Below, piece after piece: positions 53,491 through 60,335 of a stretch of 64,000 nucleotides of DNA. Each line of letters begins with the position of its first letter. Position 1 is the stretch's first letter. This DNA comes from Devosia submarina (lineage in GTDB: Bacteria; Pseudomonadota; Alphaproteobacteria; Rhizobiales; Devosiaceae), in the NCBI RefSeq assembly GCF_003056345.1, contig NZ_PYWB01000003.1, forward strand, positions 1 through 64,000, read 5' to 3'. Under the pieces are notes generated by a model. It did no database searches. It was not told the origin of the DNA and was given only the letters and a program-made list of their open reading frames with translations. The translations under genes were made by a program, and so were the position numbers.

Positions 53491-54486
53491 ATGAAAACGA
53501 CGCTACCCACCCGCCCGCTCGGCCGAACCGGCATCGACATCACGCTCCTGGGCATTGGCGCCTGGGCCATGGGCGGAAACATGTGGGGTCCGCAGGACGA
53601 CGCTGACTCAATCGCCGCGATCCGCCACGCGATCGACAATGGCATCAACTGGATCGACACGGCGGCCGTCTACGGCAACGGACACTCCGAAACCGTGATT
53701 GGCCGGGCCCTCAAGGAAATGCCCGCCGATAGCCGCCCCTTTGTTTTCACCAAGGGCGGCATTGTTCGCGACAGCCAGGGTCTCAACCCGCGCCGTATCG
53801 GCGAACGCGCACACCTGCGGGCCGAAGTGGAGGCCTCCTTGCAGCGGCTGCAGCTCGATGTGGTCGATCTTTATCAAGTCCACTGGCCTGCCGACGACGT
53901 TCCTCTCGAGGATTATTGGGGAACTATGCTGGAGCTCAAAGCCGAGGGAAAGGTGCGCCATGTCGGCCTTTCCAACCATGACTTGCCGGCCCTGGAACGC
54001 GCCGATGCGCTTGGGCATGTCGAGACGTTGCAGCCGCCGTTTTCCATGATCCGGCGTGACACGGCGCAGGACATATTGCCGTGGTGCCGGGATCATGGAA
54101 CTGGCGTCATCTGCTATAGCCCCATGCAGGCAGGGCTTTTGACCGGGAGCTTCACGCGGGAGCGCGCAGAAGCGCTCCCCGACAATGACTGGCGCAAGTC
54201 CAACCCGGAATTTACCGGTGACAAGCTCGAGCGTAACCTCGCTCTTGCCGAGGCCCTGCGCCCCATCGCTGCCAAGCACGACACCTCGGTGGCCAGCATA
54301 GCTCTAGCCTGGGCGCTGTCCTGGCCTGGTTTAAGTGGCGCCATCGTGGGCGCCCGTTCTCCTGGCCAGGTAGACTCCTGGATCGATGCGGCAAGCCTGC
54401 AATTGGACAGCGAGGATTTGGACGCTGTGGCCCAAGCTATCGAGACCACAGGCGCTGGGATCGGACCGCAACGTCCTACGATCTAG
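53491..54486 (+). CDS. Aldo/keto reductase (sugar dehydrogenase-like)
   Basis: A 331-residue aldo/keto reductase of the type often used for sugars and glyceraldehyde. It begins RPLGRTGIDITLLGIGAWAM; catalytic Asp and Tyr are in WIDTAAVYGNGHSE, Lys in VFTKGGIV, His in YQVHWPADD. The C-terminal ALSWPGLSGAIVGARSPGQV contacts NADP. It shares an operon with the preceding reductase and the following epimerase/dehydrogenase, which suggests a sugar oxidation or interconversion route. Confidence 0.83.
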   Translation: MKTTLPTRPLGRTGIDITLLGIGAWAMGGNMWGPQDDADSIAAIRHAIDNGINWIDTAAVYGNGHSETVIGRALKEMPADSRPFVFTKGGIVRDSQGLNPRRIGERAHLRAEVEASLQRLQLDVVDLYQVHWPADDVPLEDYWGTMLELKAEGKVRHVGLSNHDLPALERADALGHVETLQPPFSMIRRDTAQDILPWCRDHGTGVICYSPMQAGLLTGSFTRERAEALPDNDWRKSNPEFTGDKLERNLALAEALRPIAAKHDTSVASIALAWALSWPGLSGAIVGARSPGQVDSWIDAASLQLDSEDLDAVAQAIETTGAGIGPQRPTI

Positions 54487-54549
54487 GCATAGGACCGCGA
54501 GCCGGCCACATCGGACATCCAGGCACCCCAACAAAGGGCATAGAACATC

Positions 54550-55437
54550 ATGAGCAAGCGTATTGTTTTCACCGGCGGCAGTGGCAAGGCAGGCCGACAC
54601 GTCGTGCCCTACCTGCTGGGGAAAGGGCACCAGGTCTTTAATCTAGACCTGCAGCCACTTGATCACCCCGGGGTCACCACGCTCAACGTGGATCTTCGCG
54701 ACAGCGGACAGGTGTTCAATGCCCTGTCCATGCACTTCGACATCGGCGGGCTGGAGACCGGCAACGGCCCTGCCCCGGTCGACGCCGTCGTACATTTTGC
54801 GGCCGTGCCGCGCATCCTCCTTCAGCCCGACAATGTGACCTTCCAAGCCAATGTTGTCTCCACCTATAATGTAATCGAAGCTGCGGTGAAGCTGGGCATC
54901 CGCAAGATCATCATTGCCTCGAGTGAAACCATTTACGGCGTGTGCTTTGCCGAAGGCGATAAGGATTATCACAGCTTCCCGCTGGAAGAGGATTACGACA
55001 TCGACCCCATGGACAGCTATGGCTTGTCCAAGGTGGTCAACGAAAAGACCGCCCGGGCTTTTGCCATGCGCTCGGGCGCAGACATATACGCCCTCCGCAT
55101 CGGCAATGTCGTGGAGCCGCACGAATATGATCGCTTCCCCGGCTTTGTAGCCGATCCCCCATCGCGCAAGCGCAACGCCTGGAGCTATATCGACGCCCGA
55201 GACCTCGGCCAGATCGTTGACCTTTGCATTGCGCGAGACGGGCTGGGCTTCCAAATTTTCAACGCCGTCAATGACGAGATCACTGCAAACGAGCCCACGG
55301 CAGATTTCCTTGCCAAATGGGCACCCAATACCCCGCTCACCAGGCCTATGGTGGGGCAGGAAGCGCCGCTCTCGAACCGCAAAATACGGGAGGTTCTGGG
55401 CTTCAAGGAAGAGCACAATTGGCGCCGCTACGTTTAG
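54550..55437 (+). CDS. NAD-dependent epimerase/dehydratase family protein
   Basis: A 295-residue extended SDR. The NAD motif is TGGSGKAGRHVV near 8-19, and the catalytic Tyr157-x3-Lys161 is in DSYGLSKVVNEKTA. The Ser in IIIASSETIYG completes the triad. It resembles uronate dehydrogenases and nucleotide-sugar epimerases; the short C-terminal part favours the former group, but this is not firm. It is the last gene of the small reductase cluster, followed by the TPP riboswitch region. Confidence 0.75.
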   Translation: MSKRIVFTGGSGKAGRHVVPYLLGKGHQVFNLDLQPLDHPGVTTLNVDLRDSGQVFNALSMHFDIGGLETGNGPAPVDAVVHFAAVPRILLQPDNVTFQANVVSTYNVIEAAVKLGIRKIIIASSETIYGVCFAEGDKDYHSFPLEEDYDIDPMDSYGLSKVVNEKTARAFAMRSGADIYALRIGNVVEPHEYDRFPGFVADPPSRKRNAWSYIDARDLGQIVDLCIARDGLGFQIFNAVNDEITANEPTADFLAKWAPNTPLTRPMVGQEAPLSNRKIREVLGFKEEHNWRRYV

Positions 55438-55520
55438 CCTGCTGAACCAATCCAACTTTGGGCGGCGATGCGCCTTAGGCCGCCCAATCCGAGTGCGAAC
55501 TGCGCGATAAAGAAGCGGGG

Positions 55521-55549
55521 TTGCATTTCATCCTCTTCACCGCTTATGG
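55521..55549 (+). promoter_or_regulatory. Candidate promoter of the thiamine-precursor operon
   Basis: TTGCAT (55521-55526) and TTATGG (55544-55549) are spaced 17 bp. Transcription would start just before the TPP aptamer, which fits a riboswitch-controlled leader. The -10 is imperfect. Confidence 0.45.
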
Positions 55550-55552
55550 TGC

Positions 55553-55648
55553 GCCCATCCACAGGGGTGCTCCGTAGGTCGGGGCTGAGATGAGGGCGGG
55601 AAGCCTTCGGACCCTATAGCTGATCTGGGTAATACCAGCGGAGCGAGG
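55553..55648 (+). ncRNA. TPP riboswitch (THI element)
   Basis: The conserved blocks of the thiamine pyrophosphate aptamer appear in order: ACAGGGGTGC (55561-55570), GGGGCTGAGA (55581-55590), ACCC (55611-55614), then CTGATCTGGGTAATACCAGCG (55620-55640), whose CTGGGTAATACCAG helix is nearly canonical. A variable P3a helix, GGGCGGGAAGCC, lies between. The ribosome-binding site GAGG (55645-55648) lies at the 3' edge of the aptamer, 5 nt before the ykoF ATG, and no terminator hairpin follows. The control is therefore probably translational: TPP binding hides the start of ykoF. Confidence 0.93.
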
Positions 55649-55653
55649 CGGGC

Positions 55654-56262
55654 ATGTTTTCGGGCGCACAAATTTCCATTTACCCCATGACCGACGATTT
55701 CGTCGGAATCATCATGAGCGCTTTGGGCGCGCTTGATCCCTATCGGGACCGATTGCGCATCGAGACGGACGATGTTTCAACGCTTCTGGTGGGGCCAGCC
55801 GAAGTGCTGTTCCCGGCCATGCGGGATCTGTTTACCGCCGCAGCAAAAACGGGTGTCCATTGCGTGCTGTCGGCCGCCATCTCGCGCGGCTGTCCTGGTG
55901 AGCCAGATGATCCCATCTGCAACTCCAAGGTTTTCGAAGGTCCGCTTGCGCCTTTGCCTGAACGGCAGGCCACGGCCCTTGCCGCCGTGCACAGCGCGCC
56001 CACGACGGGCGTGTTCTCCGTTGCCCAGCTCTCGCTTTATGTGCTGGGCCAAGACCGGCACATGGACGAGATCTATGGTTGCATCGAATTCCTGAAGCAG
56101 TCGGGTTGTTTCGAGAAATCCAAGCATTTCGCTACCAAGCTCAACGGCGACACCGGCACGCTGTTTGCGACCCTGGAGCAGGCATTCTGCCGCTTCGGCC
56201 CGCCAGACGGGCATGTCACGATCGATCTGACCGTTTCGGCCAATAGCCCCAGCGCACGCTGA
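55654..56262 (+). CDS. ykoF: YkoF-family thiamine/HMP-binding protein
   Basis: A 202-residue cytosolic protein built of two ACT-like halves: AQISIYPMTDDFVGIIMSAL in the first and AQLSLYVLGQDRHMDEIYGC in the second, each with a repeated Q-[IL]-S-[IL]-Y pattern. Bacillus YkoF binds thiamine and its pyrimidine precursor. It lies directly behind the TPP riboswitch and 12 bp before a ThiX-type permease, confirming a role in thiamine-precursor supply. Its exact role in transport or delivery is not established. Confidence 0.87.
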   Translation: MFSGAQISIYPMTDDFVGIIMSALGALDPYRDRLRIETDDVSTLLVGPAEVLFPAMRDLFTAAAKTGVHCVLSAAISRGCPGEPDDPICNSKVFEGPLAPLPERQATALAAVHSAPTTGVFSVAQLSLYVLGQDRHMDEIYGCIEFLKQSGCFEKSKHFATKLNGDTGTLFATLEQAFCRFGPPDGHVTIDLTVSANSPSAR

Positions 56263-56274
56263 ACGGGACGATCA

Positions 56275-57072
56275 ATGCCGAACGCTCCTTTTTATCCGCG
56301 CGTTTTCGCGCGCGCCTTCAGCCATGCCGGCCCGGCCTTCGTATCCGTTGCTGCTGTGATCCTGGGCTGGGAAGCCTATGTGCAGCTGTCTGGCATTTCG
56401 CCTACGGCCCTGCCTGCGCCGTCTCGCATCATCACGCAAGGGTTCGAACAGCGAGAAGCACTGGCGCGGCATACGCTGGCAACATTGCAAGCAACGACAC
56501 TAGGCTTTGCCTGCTCGCTCACAGCGGCTTTTCTATTCTCCGTGCTGATCGATTTCTTCCAGCCGCTGCGCCGAGCATTGTTTCCGGTCTTCATCATAAC
56601 TCAAACCCTGCCGCTCGTGGCCATTGCCCCGCTCGTGGTCCTTTGGTTCGGCTTTGGGCTGACGCCCAAGATCGTGCTGGTGGCGCTGGTCACATTTTTT
56701 CCCATGCTGGTCGCCCTCGCACAGGGCTATGAGGCGACAAACCGCGACATAGCCGCGTTGCTGGCGTCCATGGGAGCTTCGCGCTGGCGCATCTTCTTGA
56801 TGGCGCGCATGCCATCGGCCCTGCCCTACTTCTTTGCGGGCCTGCGCATCTCCGTCACCTACGCGGTGGTTGGCGCTATCTTTGCCGAATATGCGGGGGC
56901 TGCACGCGGTCTGGGCATCTACATCCTCAATGCCAAGAACAATTTCCGGCCCGATCTAGTGCTCGCCGCTGTCTTTGTGAGCGCAGCGCTGACGCTCCTG
57001 TTGTTTAGCGCCAGCGTTTTGGTGCAGCGCGCGGCCATGCCTTGGGCGCGGCTGGCGGAGCAACGCCGATGA
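56275..57072 (+). CDS. thiX: Thiamine-precursor ABC transporter permease (ThiX-like)
   Basis: A 265-residue SsuC/TauC-type permease with six membrane segments (FVSVAAVILGWEAYVQLSGI first). The EAA loop is DIAALLASMGASRWRIFLMA, RMPSALP. With ThiY and ThiZ it forms the importer for a hydroxymethyl-/formylamino-pyrimidine. The TGA overlaps the ATG of thiZ. Confidence 0.85.
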   Translation: MPNAPFYPRVFARAFSHAGPAFVSVAAVILGWEAYVQLSGISPTALPAPSRIITQGFEQREALARHTLATLQATTLGFACSLTAAFLFSVLIDFFQPLRRALFPVFIITQTLPLVAIAPLVVLWFGFGLTPKIVLVALVTFFPMLVALAQGYEATNRDIAALLASMGASRWRIFLMARMPSALPYFFAGLRISVTYAVVGAIFAEYAGAARGLGIYILNAKNNFRPDLVLAAVFVSAALTLLLFSASVLVQRAAMPWARLAEQRR

Positions 57073-57815
57073 GCCCGGCGCGTCTTGAGCTCGTAGGGCT
57101 ACGCAAGAGCTTCGGCGCGACCGAAGTTCTTGCGGACATAAGCCTTAGCGTGCAGCCCGGGGAATTCGTTTCGATCCTGGGACCCTCAGGCGCCGGCAAG
57201 TCGACCATCCTGCAATTGCTGACGGGAGCAACGAGGCTGGACAGCGGGCGGATGTTGCTCGACGGCACCCCCCTTTCGTCGGCGCAGCACCGGTTCGCCT
57301 TCATGCCACAAGGCGATGCGCTCATGCCCTGGCGGCGCATCATCGACAACACGACCCTTGGCCTCGAGGTTCAGGGCATGAGCCGCAAGGCTGCGCGCGC
57401 CAAAGTCGAGCCGCTCTTTGCCGAGTTCGGGCTGGCGGGCTTTGAACGCTATTATCCTGCCCAGCTTTCGGGCGGCATGCGCCAGCGCGCGGCCTTGTTG
57501 CGCACCGTCGTGCAACAACGCCCCATGCTGTTGCTCGACGAACCCTTCGGAGCGCTCGATGCCCTCACGCGCGCGCAAATGCAGCGCTGGCTGGCCGACA
57601 TGTGGACGCGCCATCGCTGGACGGTCCTGCTTATCACTCACGATGTGCGCGAGGCGGTGCTGCTTTCGGATCGGATCTATGTGCTGTCGTCACGGCCAGC
57701 TCATGTGGTGCACCGTTTTCCGGTGCCGATCGATCATCCCCGGCAAGGCGCTTCAGCCGCTCTTTCCGCCATCGAAGCCGAAATCCTGACCACCCTGTTA
57801 CATCCAGAGGACTGA
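57069..57815 (+). CDS. thiZ: Thiamine-precursor ABC transporter ATP-binding protein (ThiZ-like)
   Basis: A 248-residue importer ATPase. Walker A is GPSGAGKSTILQL, the signature is LSGGMRQRAALLRTV, and Walker B is MLLLDEPFGALD. The ATG overlaps the thiX stop (ATGA). Assignment to thiamine-precursor uptake comes from the riboswitch and the neighbouring ThiY and YkoF. Confidence 0.87.
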   Translation: MSPARLELVGLRKSFGATEVLADISLSVQPGEFVSILGPSGAGKSTILQLLTGATRLDSGRMLLDGTPLSSAQHRFAFMPQGDALMPWRRIIDNTTLGLEVQGMSRKAARAKVEPLFAEFGLAGFERYYPAQLSGGMRQRAALLRTVVQQRPMLLLDEPFGALDALTRAQMQRWLADMWTRHRWTVLLITHDVREAVLLSDRIYVLSSRPAHVVHRFPVPIDHPRQGASAALSAIEAEILTTLLHPED

Positions 57816-57818
57816 TCC

Positions 57819-58823
57819 ATGCACCTTTATCGCACGATCCTGGCACTCGGCCTTGCCGCCAGCATGGCGACGCCAGCGCTTGCCCAGGCCATTCCAGTGA
57901 CCGTCGCTCTTGATTGGACACCCAACACCAATCACATCGGCCTCTTTGTGGCCGAAGCCAAGGGCTTCTATGAGGAGGCGGGGCTTGCGGTTGAAATCCT
58001 GCCCTATACCGACACGTCCGCTGGCACGCTGGTGGCCAATCATGTGGCGGATTTTGGCATTCTGGGTTCAATCGGCCTTTTCACCCAACGCACCGCTGGA
58101 GCCGACCTCGTAGCAACTTACGCGCTGGTCCAGACCGAAACGGGGCGCCTCGTGTTCAACGCGGATCGCGAGGACATCCAGAGCCCGCGTGATCTGGACG
58201 GTAAGATCTATGGCGGCTTCGGCAGCGCCTGGGAAAACGCTTTGATCGGCACCATCATCCGCCACGATGGCGGGACCGGCGACTTCGAGACCGTGACCCT
58301 GGGCACCTCTGCCTATGAGGCGCTGGCCAATGGCGCGGTGGATTTCACGCTCGAGGTTTCCACCTGGGAGGGCGTCAAGGCCGAACGCGACGGCCCGGCA
58401 CAGCGCGCCTTCCGCTACGCCGATTTCGGCGTACCCGACCAGCACACCAGTTTCCTTGGCACCACCGGCACATATCTTGCCGAGAATGGCCAAACGGCCA
58501 AGGCGTTCATCAACGCGAGCCGAGCCGGCTATGAATATGCCGTCGCCAATCCTGATGAGGCCACTGACATTCTGGTTGGCGCCAATGCCGATGTACTGCT
58601 TGACCGTGACTTCGTGCGCGCATCGCTGCAGGCGCTGATCGACGGCAATTATCTCCAAGGCGAGAATGGGGAAATCGGCACGATTGATCCTGCCAAGATG
58701 GAGGCCATGGGCAGTTTCCTGTTTGAAGCCGGCATTCTTCGGGACGGCGATGGCACACCCCTAACCAAGAAGCCCGATTTCACGCGCTATTACTCCAACG
58801 ATCTTCTCGGCACTGCCCCATGA
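57819..58823 (+). CDS. thiY: Thiamine-precursor substrate-binding protein (ThiY / NMT1-THI5-like)
   Basis: A 334-residue periplasmic protein with signal peptide YRTILALGLAASMATPALAQ. The NMT1/THI5 hallmarks follow: VALDWTPNTNHIGLFVAEAK, then GFYEEAGLAVEILPY, and YGGFGSAWENALIGTII. ThiY of Bacillus binds N-formyl-4-amino-5-aminomethyl-2-methylpyrimidine, a thiamine breakdown product. The gene overlaps the next one by 4 bp (ATGA). Confidence 0.88.
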   Translation: MHLYRTILALGLAASMATPALAQAIPVTVALDWTPNTNHIGLFVAEAKGFYEEAGLAVEILPYTDTSAGTLVANHVADFGILGSIGLFTQRTAGADLVATYALVQTETGRLVFNADREDIQSPRDLDGKIYGGFGSAWENALIGTIIRHDGGTGDFETVTLGTSAYEALANGAVDFTLEVSTWEGVKAERDGPAQRAFRYADFGVPDQHTSFLGTTGTYLAENGQTAKAFINASRAGYEYAVANPDEATDILVGANADVLLDRDFVRASLQALIDGNYLQGENGEIGTIDPAKMEAMGSFLFEAGILRDGDGTPLTKKPDFTRYYSNDLLGTAP

Positions 58824-60127
58824 TCAGACGCCAGCGCATGAGCCTTAACGCCGTGATCTTCGGGCTTGGCAGCCACGAAGCCGGCTGGCGCATGCCCGAA
58901 AGCAATGCGCTGGCCTCCACTGATCCGAACTATTGGACCGACATCGCCCAGCGCGCCGAGCATGGCGGCTTTGACGCCCTGTTCCTGGGGGACGTCCTGG
59001 CGCTCCAGCAAAGTGCCGATCGGCATCTGTCCGACGCCATGGATCCGCTCGTGATCCTTTCGGCCGTTGCCGCAGTGACCGAGCGGATCGGCCTCATCGG
59101 CACAGCCTCCACCAGTTTTGATCATCCGTTTCATCTAGCCCGCCGTTTTGCCTCACTCGATCACATCAGCAAGGGACGCGCGGGCTGGAATATAGTCACC
59201 TCATCGAACGCGCTGGAGGCGCAGAACTTCGGCGTCGATGCCATGCCCGATCATGCCGAACGCTATGGCCGTGCCGCTGATGTTACCCAAGCAGCGCTGG
59301 CATTGTGGAGCTCATGGCAACAGGACGCCCGCCTTGCCGACAAAAAGGCTGGGATCTATCTCGACCCCACCAAGATCGGGTCCATCGATCACAACGGCCC
59401 ATTCGTGCGCAGCCGGGGACCGCTCAACGTGCCGCGTTCGCCGCAAGGCCGTCCGCTCCTTGCGCAGGCTGGAGCCTCAGAAGCTGGGCGAGACTTTGCC
59501 GCTCGCTATGCCGACATGGTCTTCACCGTGCAGTCCAACCTTGAAGAGGCGCAGGACTTTTACCGAGATATGAAGGCGCGCGCCGCCCGCCACGACCGCG
59601 ATCCGGAGAGCATTCTGGTTTATCCCGGCATCGTGCCCATCGCCGCCGCTACGCGAAAGCAAGCCGAAGAAAGACTGGCGCAGATGAACGGCTTCATGGT
59701 GGTCGAGCATGTACTCGCCAAACTATCCGAATTCCTGGGCACCGACCTGTCGCAAGCGGACCTCGACGCGCCGCTACCCGATCTCAATCCAGCAAACGAA
59801 ACAACAAACCAGTCCAGCCAGAGCCGCTTTGACGTTCTGGTCGGCATTGCCCGGCGCGACAAGCTCAGCCTCCGGCAATTGCTGATGCGCCTTGCCAGCG
59901 GCCGCGGCCATCTGCTCGCGGTCGGAACCGGGACGGACATAGCCGCAACGATGCAGGAATGGTTCGACAACGGGGCCGCTGATGGCTTCAACGTCATGGC
60001 CCCGGTTATGCCAGCCGATCTACAGAGCTTCGTGGACCGGGTCATCCCCGTGCTCGTCGAGCGCCAGCTGTTTACCGTTGATCACCAACCGCTTCTACGG
60101 CAACGCCTGGGGCTATCCATGCTCTAG
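58820..60127 (+). CDS. LLM-class FMN-dependent monooxygenase (NtaA/SnaA/DszA type)
   Basis: A 435-residue bacterial-luciferase-like monooxygenase. Family marks are GGFDALFLGDVLALQ, ASTSFDHPFHLARRFASLDH, GRAGWNIVTSSN near residues 113-125, and LLAQAGASEAGRDFAARYAD. Such enzymes use reduced FMN and oxygen, often cleaving C-N or C-S bonds; a partner flavin reductase is not encoded here. Its ATG overlaps the thiY stop, so it is under the same TPP riboswitch. I infer that it acts on an imported thiamine-related compound. An ATG at 58838 is a possible alternative start. Confidence 0.85.
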   Translation: MIRRQRMSLNAVIFGLGSHEAGWRMPESNALASTDPNYWTDIAQRAEHGGFDALFLGDVLALQQSADRHLSDAMDPLVILSAVAAVTERIGLIGTASTSFDHPFHLARRFASLDHISKGRAGWNIVTSSNALEAQNFGVDAMPDHAERYGRAADVTQAALALWSSWQQDARLADKKAGIYLDPTKIGSIDHNGPFVRSRGPLNVPRSPQGRPLLAQAGASEAGRDFAARYADMVFTVQSNLEEAQDFYRDMKARAARHDRDPESILVYPGIVPIAAATRKQAEERLAQMNGFMVVEHVLAKLSEFLGTDLSQADLDAPLPDLNPANETTNQSSQSRFDVLVGIARRDKLSLRQLLMRLASGRGHLLAVGTGTDIAATMQEWFDNGAADGFNVMAPVMPADLQSFVDRVIPVLVERQLFTVDHQPLLRQRLGLSML

Positions 60128-60205
60128 ATTGAGGCTAACAAGAGTACTCGCAGCGATGTACATTCAACCCTATCCAGCATCGCCTTGTGAACAGATCTAT
60201 TTATA

Positions 60206-60222
60206 TATCAACAATGTTGATA
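60206..60222. promoter_or_regulatory. 17-bp perfect palindrome, candidate operator
   Basis: TATCAACAATGTTGATA consists of 8-bp arms around one central A. It lies in an AT-rich patch, 16 bp upstream of a TTGACA, and 114 bp before the next start codon. It looks like a repressor or activator site for the following transport operon. No regulator gene is adjacent in the window. Confidence 0.6.
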
Positions 60223-60237
60223 CTTATCAGCTATGTG

Positions 60238-60269
60238 TTGACAGTCGCGATCGATCCCTTAAGTATGAT
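60238..60269 (+). promoter_or_regulatory. Candidate promoter of the Tat-SBP operon
   Basis: TTGACA (60238-60243) is followed 17 bp later by AAGTAT (60261-60266), or 20 bp later by TATGAT (60264-60269). The -35 is perfect; the -10 is ambiguous. It is immediately downstream of the 17-bp palindrome. Confidence 0.5.
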
Positions 60270-60297
60270 TTATAACGGCGCTGGAGGGCGTCGTGAA

Positions 60298-60320
60298 GAA
60301 GAACGCGGGAGGCGTTCTTC
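60298..60320 (+). promoter_or_regulatory. Leader hairpin before the Tat-SBP gene
   Basis: GAAGAACGC (60298-60306) and GCGTTCTTC (60312-60320) form a perfect 9-bp stem with a 5-nt loop. It ends 6 bp before the GGGAGAGAG ribosome-binding region and could protect the mRNA 5' end or influence initiation. Confidence 0.5.
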
Positions 60321-60335
60321 ACTAGGGAGAGAGAC

